This document shows positions 1-5,643 of a DNA stretch of 5,643 nucleotides, piece by piece. Position 1 is the stretch's first letter. Every line of letters begins with the position of its first letter. The position numbers and the translations under genes are program-made. The stretch is from the NCBI GenBank assembly GCA_046760985.1, contig JBHIFE010000087.1, positions 1-5,643 of the forward strand, read 5' to 3'. Source of the DNA: JBHIFE01 sp046760985 (lineage in GTDB: Bacteria > Chloroflexota > Dehalococcoidia > Dehalococcoidales > RBG-16-60-22). Below the pieces are notes generated by a model, which saw nothing but the letters and a program-made list of their open reading frames with translations, made no database searches and had not been told where the DNA came from.

Positions 1-87
1 CCCTTTACCAAAGGGGGAGACCTCTCCCTTTCTTAAAGGGAGAACGAGAGGGATTTAAACCAGGAGAGGGGGACTAAGGGGGTGAGG
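1..87. repeat. Palindrome-rich, purine-biased intergenic repeat (partial)
   Basis: Non-coding sequence upstream of valS, packed with short inverted repeats. CCCTTT (1-6) pairs with AAAGGG (10-15) across a 3-nt loop. TCTCCCTTT (23-31) pairs perfectly with AAAGGGAGA (35-43), also across 3 nt. GGGAGA (15-20) could instead pair with TCTCCC (23-28), so the hairpins are mutually exclusive alternatives. A direct repeat of AAGGGGG(A/T)GA occurs at 11-20 and 76-85. TTTAAA near 54-59 is itself a palindrome. The rest, to about 87, is strongly G/A-rich on the plus strand. This build resembles dispersed REP- or MITE-like palindromic elements; that reading is inference, because only one copy is visible and it may continue past the left edge. 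No T-run follows either hairpin on either strand, so an intrinsic terminator is unlikely. Confidence 0.5.
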
Positions 88-104
88 TTAATAAAAACCA
101 TACT

Positions 105-112
105 GGAAAGAG
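105..112 (+). promoter_or_regulatory. Ribosome-binding site of valS (weak)
   Basis: GGAAAGAG lies 6 nt before the ATG at 119. It is an imperfect Shine-Dalgarno sequence, but its spacing is right. The next in-frame ATG, at 149, has only A/T-rich sequence and no purine block in front of it, so this site favours the start at 119. Confidence 0.5.
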
Positions 113-118
113 ATAATT

Positions 119-2788
119 ATGACACAAACCCCAAATACTCAATATGAAATGCCCAAAGCCTATCAGCCGGGTAAAGTGGAGCAGAAGTGGTATCGGTTCT
201 GGCTGGAGAAGGGCTTCTTCACGCCCAGGATAGACCCGGAAAAGAAGCCCTTCGTCATCATTATGCCCCCGCCCAATGTTACCGGCGAGCTTCATATTGG
301 GCATGCCCTGACCGCCACCATGGAGGACATTATGACCCGCTGGCATCGGATGAAGGGTGAGCCAACTTTATGGCTACCCGGTGTTGACCATGCTGGCATC
401 GCCACTCAGGTGGTAGTTGAACAGCTGCTGGCTGAAGAAGGGCTAGACCGACATCGGCTGGGCAGAGATAAATTCCTGGAGAGAACCAGACAATGGGCAG
501 AGGAATGCCGACAGGTCATTGCCAAACAACACCAGAGACTGGGCGCTTCCTGCGATTGGAGCCGGGAACGCTTTACTCTGGATGAGGGACCCAGCCGAGC
601 CGTACGTACCGCCTTCGTTCGTCTCTATCAGAAAGGGCTAATCTACCGGGGAGAAAGGATTATCAACTGGTGTCCTCGCTGTGCTACTGCCCTCTCTGAC
701 CTTGAGGTAGAGCATAAAGATATAACCGGGCATCTGTATTATGTCCGCTACCCTCTGGCTGACGGCGATAAAGATTTTATTACCGTGGCTACCACCCGAC
801 CCGAGACCATACTTGGTGATACCGCCGTAGCCGTCAACCCCGGAGACAAACGGTTTAAGGCTATGCTCGGTAAAAAGGCTGTCCTGCCAGCAGTGAATCG
901 GGTAATTCCGATTATTGCTGATGAAGCGGTTGACCCTGACTTTGGCACCGGTGCCGTCAAAATCACCCCGGCTCATGACCCGGTGGACTTTGAGGTGGCA
1001 CAGCGGCAGGGTCTGCCACTAATCAACATACTAAACCCGGATGCCACTATGAATGAAAATGCCGGACCTTATGTCAAGCTCGACCGCCTTGCCTGCCGCA
1101 AGGCAATACTAGCCGACCTGGAAAAGGATGGACTTCTGGTAAAGGTTGAGCCCTATGCCCACTCGGTAGGACACTGCGACCGTTGCCAGACCATGGTCGA
1201 GCCAATCGCCAGTAAACAGTGGTTTATCAAGGCACAACCTCTGGCTCAACCCGCCATTAAAGCTGTCGTTGATGGGCACATCACCATTATTCCCCAGCGC
1301 TTTACCAAGGTCTACCTCAACTGGATGGAGAATATTCGCGACTGGTGCATCAGTCGCCAGCTCTGGTGGGGACACCGGATCCCGGTGTGGTATTGCCGGG
1401 ACTGTGGTGGGCTGACCGTAACCGTTGAAGATGCTCAGGCTTGCCTTTTTTGCGGCTCGACCAATATAGAACAGGACCCCGATGTTCTGGATACCTGGTT
1501 TAGCTCAGCACTATGGACTCACTCCACCCTTGGCTGGCCAGATGATACCGATGACCTCCGCTACTTCTACCCGACTACAGTAATGGAAACCGGCTATGAC
1601 ATCCTCTTCTTCTGGGTAGCCAGAATGATTATGATGGGACTGGAGGATACCGGTGACATCCCCTTCTACACCGTTTACCTTCACGGTCTGGTACGTGATG
1701 AAAGGGGAGAGAAGATGAGTAAAGTTAAGGGTAATGTGCTTAATCCCATTGACACCCTTGAGAAATATGGCACCGACGCCCTGCGTTTTGCTCTGTCCAC
1801 CGGCACAGCACCAGGAAACGACATCAAGCTGGCACCATCAAGACTGGAAGCCGGACGTAACTTTGCCAATAAGCTGTGGAACGCCACCCGTTTCGTGGTC
1901 GGAAGCATTGAGCCCGGCGGTACCGATATGGAAATTAAGCGGCACCTGCTTCCAGTGGAAGATCGCTGGATTTTAAGTCGCCTTAGCCGCACCATATCTA
2001 GTGTAACCAGCCTGATGGATGACTTCCAGTTTGGCGAAGCCCAGCGACAGATCCACGACTTCCTGTGGGGTGAATTCTGCGACTGGTATATTGAGCTCGC
2101 CAAAATTCGCCTTTTTTCCGCCGGTGAGCTACCATCACCCCTACCGCTCCTGGTTCATGTTCTGGAGACCTCGCTTCGCCTGCTACATCCCTATATGCCC
2201 TTCGTCACCGAAGAACTATGGCAGAACCTCAGGAGAGCTCTAAATTGGCGAGCCACCGAGTCCATAATGGTCGCCCCTTACCCTGAAGCTGATGCCACTG
2301 CAATTGACCCAGAGGCAGAACGAACTATGGAATCTATAATAGAAATAATACGGTCTATTCGCAATGTCCGGGCTCAATACAAAGTAGAGAGTACCAGATG
2401 GATTGAAGCGCAAATCTATGCTGGCAAGCTTACCTCTACTATTCTCCCCTACTCCGAGGCTATCCAGACCCTGGCTCGGGCAAAACCGGTTACTTTCTTG
2501 AATAAACGAGAAGAAGGACTACCGACTGAAAATGCCCTGAGATTAGTGCTCAAAGAAACTGAAGTGGTCATACCCCGGGGAAGTATGTTTGATTTACAAG
2601 CGGAGAAGAAACGCCTCCAAAAGGAAATAGCCCAAAGTCAGGCTGAAATTGCTCGTCTTGAAGCCAGACTCAACAACAAAGCTTTCCTATCCAAGGCGCC
2701 ACCCTCCGTCATTGACAGAGAGCGCCAGAAACTCTATACTCTCACCGATAAATTAGAAAGACTCAAACAACAAATCCCCAATCTTTAA
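119..2788 (+). CDS. valS: Valyl-tRNA synthetase (ValRS), complete
   Basis: Cytoplasmic class I aminoacyl-tRNA synthetase that charges tRNA-Val with valine at the expense of ATP and hydrolyses mischarged Thr-tRNA-Val. The product is 889 aa, normal for bacterial ValRS. The Rossmann catalytic core carries the HIGH motif at 59-62, in the context PPPNVTGELHIGH. The CP1 editing domain (about 200-350) shows TTRPET at 225-230 and GTGAVKITPAHD at 276-287. Four CxxC pairs (185/188, 353/356, 426/429, 442/445) match the zinc-knuckle layout known in some bacterial ValRS. DVLDTWFSS is at 455-463. The KMSKS loop reads KMSKV at 532-536, with Val in place of the last Ser. KLWNATRF (585-592) leads into the helical anticodon-binding domain. 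Residues 824-889 form the charged coiled-coil C-terminal arm that contacts tRNA. The start at 119 has a plausible ribosome-binding site. The gene is followed after 11 nt by usp. I see no T-box-like leader in the 118 nt available. Identity is near certain. Confidence 0.98.
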   Translation: MTQTPNTQYEMPKAYQPGKVEQKWYRFWLEKGFFTPRIDPEKKPFVIIMPPPNVTGELHIGHALTATMEDIMTRWHRMKGEPTLWLPGVDHAGIATQVVVEQLLAEEGLDRHRLGRDKFLERTRQWAEECRQVIAKQHQRLGASCDWSRERFTLDEGPSRAVRTAFVRLYQKGLIYRGERIINWCPRCATALSDLEVEHKDITGHLYYVRYPLADGDKDFITVATTRPETILGDTAVAVNPGDKRFKAMLGKKAVLPAVNRVIPIIADEAVDPDFGTGAVKITPAHDPVDFEVAQRQGLPLINILNPDATMNENAGPYVKLDRLACRKAILADLEKDGLLVKVEPYAHSVGHCDRCQTMVEPIASKQWFIKAQPLAQPAIKAVVDGHITIIPQRFTKVYLNWMENIRDWCISRQLWWGHRIPVWYCRDCGGLTVTVEDAQACLFCGSTNIEQDPDVLDTWFSSALWTHSTLGWPDDTDDLRYFYPTTVMETGYDILFFWVARMIMMGLEDTGDIPFYTVYLHGLVRDERGEKMSKVKGNVLNPIDTLEKYGTDALRFALSTGTAPGNDIKLAPSRLEAGRNFANKLWNATRFVVGSIEPGGTDMEIKRHLLPVEDRWILSRLSRTISSVTSLMDDFQFGEAQRQIHDFLWGEFCDWYIELAKIRLFSAGELPSPLPLLVHVLETSLRLLHPYMPFVTEELWQNLRRALNWRATESIMVAPYPEADATAIDPEAERTMESIIEIIRSIRNVRAQYKVESTRWIEAQIYAGKLTSTILPYSEAIQTLARAKPVTFLNKREEGLPTENALRLVLKETEVVIPRGSMFDLQAEKKRLQKEIAQSQAEIARLEARLNNKAFLSKAPPSVIDRERQKLYTLTDKLERLKQQIPNL

Positions 2789-2792
2789 GGAG
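2787..2792 (+). promoter_or_regulatory. Ribosome-binding site of usp, overlapping the valS stop
   Basis: AAGGAG is a strong Shine-Dalgarno core with 7 nt to the ATG at 2800. Its first two bases are the last two of the valS TAA stop (2786-2788). A ribosome finishing valS therefore covers the site, which suggests coupled translation. An ATG at 2804 is out of frame and too far away, so the start at 2800 is firm. Confidence 0.8.
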
Positions 2793-2799
2793 TAGAAGA

Positions 2800-3270
2800 A
2801 TGTATGAGAGAATTCTTGTTCCACTGGATGGTTCTAAAGTAGGTGAAGCTGCCTTACCCCACATCGAGAACCTGGCGTCTAAGCTGATACCAGAGACAGA
2901 AGTAGAGATTACCCTCCTTCAGGTAATAACCTCATTGGAACACTATGTCACCATACGTGGCGCTGAAAGTGCTTATGTCCCCTATACTCAGGAAGAGTTG
3001 AACCAAATTAAGAAGAAAGCTGAGGATTACCTAGATAAGGCTGGTGACAGCTTAAGAGCCAAAGGAGCTGTTGTGAAATGTGAAGTGAGAACCGGTCATG
3101 CTGCCGAGGAGATTATTAAAGCTGCTCAAGAAACTAACGCTGACTTGGTGGCTATGTCAACACATGGTCGGTCGGGTATTGGTCGGTGGGGTTTCGGCAG
3201 TGTTACTGATAAGGTACTACGGGGAGCAAATATCCCGGTACTTGTGGTGAGGGCACCAAAAGCAGCTTAA
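2800..3270 (+). CDS. Universal stress protein, UspA family, ATP-binding type
   Basis: Small single-domain cytoplasmic protein of 156 aa, the usual size for one Usp domain, with an alpha/beta nucleotide-binding fold. The N-terminal strand ILVPLDGS (5-12) includes Asp10, which in ATP-binding members contacts the adenine. The loop STHGRSGIGRWGFGS (120-134) matches the G-x9-G-S part of the ATP signature at Gly123, Gly133 and Ser134. The first glycine of the classic G-x2-G is Ser120, as in many bacterial STHGRSG proteins. The last strand is IPVLVV (145-150). The central segment, about 63-90, is helical and charged. Family members respond to starvation, redox or energy stress, usually as dimers, but the precise role is rarely known and cannot be read here. 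There is no signal peptide, membrane segment or second Usp domain. It sits 11 nt after valS and is probably co-transcribed with it. Family assignment is secure; the physiological role is not. Confidence 0.95.
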   Translation: MYERILVPLDGSKVGEAALPHIENLASKLIPETEVEITLLQVITSLEHYVTIRGAESAYVPYTQEELNQIKKKAEDYLDKAGDSLRAKGAVVKCEVRTGHAAEEIIKAAQETNADLVAMSTHGRSGIGRWGFGSVTDKVLRGANIPVLVVRAPKAA

Positions 3271-3277
3271 AGCAAGG

Positions 3278-3308
3278 AAAATAGACTAGAAATCAAATAT
3301 CATCTAGT
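3278..3308 (-). terminator. Weak hairpin at the convergent junction, possible terminator
   Basis: ACTAGA (3285-3290) pairs with TCTAGT (3303-3308) around a 12-nt A/T-rich loop. The far arm and part of the loop lie in the end of the minus-strand unknown gene (stop at 3300-3302). Read on the minus strand, the stem is soon followed by TTTT (3281-3278), a minimal U-tract. On the plus strand no T-run follows. Six base pairs with only two G-C pairs make a poor intrinsic terminator, so this is only the best candidate in the junction; Rho-dependent or read-through endings are equally possible. Confidence 0.2.
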
Positions 3309-4034
3309 GAGTAGCTTATCAGTTACCAGCACTCCAGAAAAGTCCCTGTCCGCCCATTGACGCTTTAATCGTTCCACCGCCTTCTTGGTATCACTGGCAA
3401 CCCTGGCTTTGTCACACTGCTTCAACCGATATTTAAATAGCCAGTAGGTGAACTCTTTTAACTCAGTTAGAGTAGCCGACCTGAGCTGAGGATAGCCTTT
3501 CTCACGCCTGAAGCGTTTAAGCAACTCCGCCTTAGTTGCACCATATATCCGGCGGTAAGCCTCACCAGCTGTATCATATTCATTATTGTAGCCCAGTGTT
3601 CCTCTTTCCTTTTGCACTTCCCCCTGTACTGTCAAGATTAGAGCCTGCTCTACAATAATCCCGTAAAAGTAGTTAAGATATTGATTATACTTACTCCCGC
3701 CAATGAGCCTTTTCACTCGCTCCGGGCTTAAGCTGAGCGGTGGTTTGCCATAGAAAAGGAGAGCTTCCTTTTCCTCACTAGGCAATAAATCATCTACTGC
3801 CTCACAAAGGCGTTCTGCTAGAAGCAGCCAGTCAAAGGCTTCACCAGCAATAAGATAGCGATAAACACGCCCGTTATGGACTTCCTCAGCCGCACCCCAC
3901 AAGCCGATAGCCTCAAGTAAAGCAATATACCAGTGCTTACCGCCAGTAATTGCCTGCTCTAGATGTCGTACCGCCTCCACAGCACTAACCGAGAGCGACT
4001 GAGAAGATGGTAACTGGTTAGCCAAATCCGCCAT
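3300..4034 (-). CDS. Uncharacterised, mostly helical 244-residue protein
   Basis: I do not recognise the family. The product has no signal peptide, no clear membrane helix and no metal-binding or nucleotide-binding motif that I can identify, so it is probably cytoplasmic. Composition suggests mainly alpha helices. Aromatic-rich stretches occur at 34-46 (HWYIALLEAIGLW), 58-80 (from YRYLIAGEAFDWL) and 115-137 (from KYNQYLNYFYG). The C-terminal third, about 165-230, is strongly basic and helical, rich in Lys and Arg, and could bind nucleic acid or a partner; this is inference only. There are only two cysteines, 77 and 207. The start ATG (4034-4032) lies 8 nt after the polX stop. AGG at 4044-4042, overlapping that stop, lies 7 nt before the ATG and can serve as a modest ribosome-binding site. 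Tight linkage implies co-expression with polX. Codon use looks like that of its neighbours and the frame is intact, so this is a real gene rather than a shadow; plus-strand frames opposite it are closed. Confidence 0.85.
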   Translation of the reverse strand: MADLANQLPSSQSLSVSAVEAVRHLEQAITGGKHWYIALLEAIGLWGAAEEVHNGRVYRYLIAGEAFDWLLLAERLCEAVDDLLPSEEKEALLFYGKPPLSLSPERVKRLIGGSKYNQYLNYFYGIIVEQALILTVQGEVQKERGTLGYNNEYDTAGEAYRRIYGATKAELLKRFRREKGYPQLRSATLTELKEFTYWLFKYRLKQCDKARVASDTKKAVERLKRQWADRDFSGVLVTDKLLTR

Positions 4035-4041
4035 TCTACAA

Positions 4042-4044
4042 CCT
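4042..4044 (-). promoter_or_regulatory. Ribosome-binding site of the unknown gene, at the polX stop
   Basis: On the minus strand the sequence around the polX TAG stop reads AAGGTTAGG. Its second AGG (4044-4042) is 7 nt before the ATG at 4034. It shares two bases with the stop codon (4045-4043), a layout that favours re-initiation by ribosomes ending polX. The match is short, so strength is modest. Confidence 0.4.
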
Positions 4045-5643
4045 AACCTTGAGAATTCAGATAAGCGATAAATTCCGCCAGTGGTTTAGTATTCAGTATG
4101 TCTTCCGCCCGACACCAAGCCCGCCGCGCTATGCCTATCCCGAACCGCATAAATCCCAGGTGGTCAGTACTATGGGCATCAGTGCCTATTATCAGCTTTA
4201 TTCCTAGCTCCCTAGCCCGATAGGCATGAATATCCTTAAGGTCCAGCCGACTGGGCATACCATTGATTTCCAGCGCAGTATTGGTTTTAGCCGCCGCCTG
4301 AAACACAGCCTCCATATCCACCGCCACCGGCTCCCTGTCCGGTAACAGACGAGAGGTCGGATGAGCCAGTATATCCACATTGGGGTTTTCCATTGCTCTT
4401 ATAATTCGCCTCGTCATCTGCTCCTGACTCTGATTCATCGCCGAATGAACTGCTGCGGTAACAATATCCAGCTCCGCCAGAAGCTCATCAGGCAAATCCA
4501 GACTGCCGTCAGCCCGAATATCCACCTCAATACCGGTTAAGATACGAATGCCACTGATTTTGCGGTTAAGTTCCTTAATCTCCGATACCTGTTGTCTGAG
4601 TCGCTTAGCATCCAGACCATGAGTGATACCCAGCCCGCTGGAATGCTCACAAATACCCAGATACTGATAGCCAAGGGCTTTAGCCGCCAGAGCCATTGCC
4701 TCAATGGTATCACGCCCATCACTCCAGTTGGTGTGCACATGGAGGTCGCCTTTTATGTCCGATAGTTCCACCAATCTGGGTATGGTGCCTCGCTCCGCTC
4801 TTTCTATCTCCTGCCGACCCTCCCGTATTTCGGGAGGGATAAACTGAAGCCCCAGCCGCTCATAGAAAGCTTCCTCGGTGGCAAACTTCTCCAGTTCATT
4901 CGTTGCCAGATTGGTGATTCCATATTCAGATAAACTCAGTCCCTGCCGGCGCGCCCTCTCCCTGAGATTAATGTTATGCTGCTTACTACCGGTAAAATAC
5001 TGTAGTAAAGAGCCAAAGGAGTCGTGGGCTACTATTCTCAGGTCAACCTGACGTTCCCCAGAAGTAATCACACTTGCCTTGGTTGTGCCGCTGGCTAAAA
5101 CTTCCCTGACTTGAGGTAGAGTGGTGAAGGCGTGCATTACTTCCCTGGCATTATCCGCCGTCCCCATAAGGTCAATATCACCTATTGTTTCCTTAAAACG
5201 GCGCAGACTCCCCGCCGGAGCCAGATTTTTCAGCCCGGGCACCCCCTTAAGTTGCGCCGAAATCTCATCCACCAGCGGTAGTGCCTCTCCACTGGAAATA
5301 CGCTGCTCGGTTTTCTTTCTTCTCAGTGCCTGAATCTGGCGCAGAATATTCTCGGCAGTCTTCTCTCCCAGACGGGGCAATGAAGCCACCTTACCCCCAA
5401 CAATAGCTGCCTCAAGCTCATCCACCGAGCTTATCCCCAGGTCGCTGGAAAGAAGCATCGCCGTCTTGGGTCCGATGCCGGGCACATCAAGTAGAGTGCT
5501 GATTCCCTCCGGAAATTCCGACTTCAGCTTCTCGTAGAAGCCAAGCTTCCCGGTAGTTATCAGCTCGGTAATCTTTTTGGTAATTGCCTCCCCCACCCCC
5601 GGGACTTCCCTTAATTTATCCTCAGTCACCAGCCGCTCCACCT
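4043..5643 (-). CDS. polX: DNA polymerase X with C-terminal PHP domain (5' partial)
   Basis: Family X DNA polymerase of the bacterial PolX type, which fills short gaps in repair and whose PHP domain gives a Mn-dependent 3'-5' exonuclease in studied members. Residues are counted from the GTG codon at 5641. Helix-hairpin-helix motifs lie near 13-25 (VPGVGEAITKKI), 53-64 (VPGIGPKTAM) and 88-100. The polymerase active site shows GSLRR (144-148) and the catalytic triad Asp155, Asp157 (GDIDLM) and Asp200 (VDLRI); YFTGSK (215-220) follows in the thumb. The PHP domain, about 297-510, keeps all nine expected metal ligands: His301, His303, Asp308, His333, Glu372, His399, His427, Asp488 and His490. Both activities should be intact. 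The GTG at 5641-5639 is probably an internal Val codon, because family members carry roughly 40-50 more residues ahead of the first helix-hairpin-helix and usually total about 570-580 aa. The real start is therefore off the right edge. The gene leads a minus-strand pair with the unknown gene 8 nt downstream. Confidence 0.96.
   Translation of the reverse strand, partial: VERLVTEDKLREVPGVGEAITKKITELITTGKLGFYEKLKSEFPEGISTLLDVPGIGPKTAMLLSSDLGISSVDELEAAIVGGKVASLPRLGEKTAENILRQIQALRRKKTEQRISSGEALPLVDEISAQLKGVPGLKNLAPAGSLRRFKETIGDIDLMGTADNAREVMHAFTTLPQVREVLASGTTKASVITSGERQVDLRIVAHDSFGSLLQYFTGSKQHNINLRERARRQGLSLSEYGITNLATNELEKFATEEAFYERLGLQFIPPEIREGRQEIERAERGTIPRLVELSDIKGDLHVHTNWSDGRDTIEAMALAAKALGYQYLGICEHSSGLGITHGLDAKRLRQQVSEIKELNRKISGIRILTGIEVDIRADGSLDLPDELLAELDIVTAAVHSAMNQSQEQMTRRIIRAMENPNVDILAHPTSRLLPDREPVAVDMEAVFQAAAKTNTALEINGMPSRLDLKDIHAYRARELGIKLIIGTDAHSTDHLGFMRFGIGIARRAWCRAEDILNTKPLAEFIAYLNSQG

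Noticed and set aside
23..43. Perfect 9-bp hairpin as an intrinsic terminator of a gene to the left
   Set aside because: No T-tract follows it on either strand, and it sits within a larger cluster of similar palindromes.
88..118. A sigma-70 promoter for valS, with CATACT near 101 as a -10 box
   Set aside because: No acceptable -35 element lies at the right spacing, because the upstream sequence is G-rich repeat. The match is too weak to annotate.
74..346. Minus-strand open frame across the valS start
   Set aside because: It lies opposite the valS leader and the HIGH-motif region, has no ribosome-binding site or recognisable domain, and is explained by the valS codons.
638..976. Overlapping minus-strand open frames inside valS (also 748-966, 1109-1375 and 1681-2103)
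   Set aside because: All lie antisense to strongly conserved ValRS sequence and their translations are low-complexity or shadow-like.
1734..2243. Short plus-strand open frames in another frame of valS
   Set aside because: They are Pro/Ser/Cys-rich shadow translations inside an intact conserved gene.
3166..3187. Tandem GGTCGGT repeats (3166-3172 and 3181-3187) in usp
   Set aside because: They are explained by Gly/Arg/Ser/Trp codons of the conserved ATP-binding loop.
4537..5333. Short open frames inside polX on either strand (4537-4740 minus, 5121-5333 plus)
   Set aside because: Both overlap PHP or polymerase motifs that are clearly coding in the polX frame, and neither has its own plausible start signal.
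5639..5641. GTG as the true polX start
   Set aside because: Residues just after it run directly into the first helix-hairpin-helix, whereas family members have about 40-50 residues before this point. It is more likely an internal Val, with the start beyond the window.

Overview
This window is an ordinary stretch of chromosome from a bacterium. G+C is moderate, about half by eye. Genes are tightly packed, with intergenic gaps of 8, 11 and 29 nt. The gene set and protein style would fit a Chloroflexota lineage such as Dehalococcoidia: ValRS ending in a Val-tRNA-synthetase C-terminal arm, a UspA-type protein with the STHGRSG signature, and a PolX with a C-terminal PHP domain. That placement is an impression from sequence style only; no marker here proves it.

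Layout. Positions 1-87 hold non-coding, purine-biased sequence rich in inverted and direct repeats. It looks like part of a dispersed palindromic repeat cut by the left edge. It is followed by a short leader with a weak ribosome-binding site. A plus-strand pair follows: valS (valyl-tRNA synthetase, complete) and a small universal stress protein gene, whose Shine-Dalgarno sequence overlaps the valS stop codon. Facing them on the minus strand is a second pair. polX (family X DNA polymerase plus PHP domain, 5' end off the right edge) is followed after 8 nt by a gene for a 244-residue protein I do not recognise. The two pairs converge on a 29-nt gap with only a weak hairpin.

How the genes work together. 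valS and usp are probably co-transcribed, but no functional link is evident beyond shared expression. polX and the unknown gene are probably co-transcribed and perhaps translationally coupled, so a role near DNA repair for the unknown protein is possible but not shown. I found no CRISPR array, transposase, phage gene, tRNA, rRNA or clear riboswitch, and nothing that amounts to a new biological system. The items most worth a second look are the edge repeat and the unknown polX partner.
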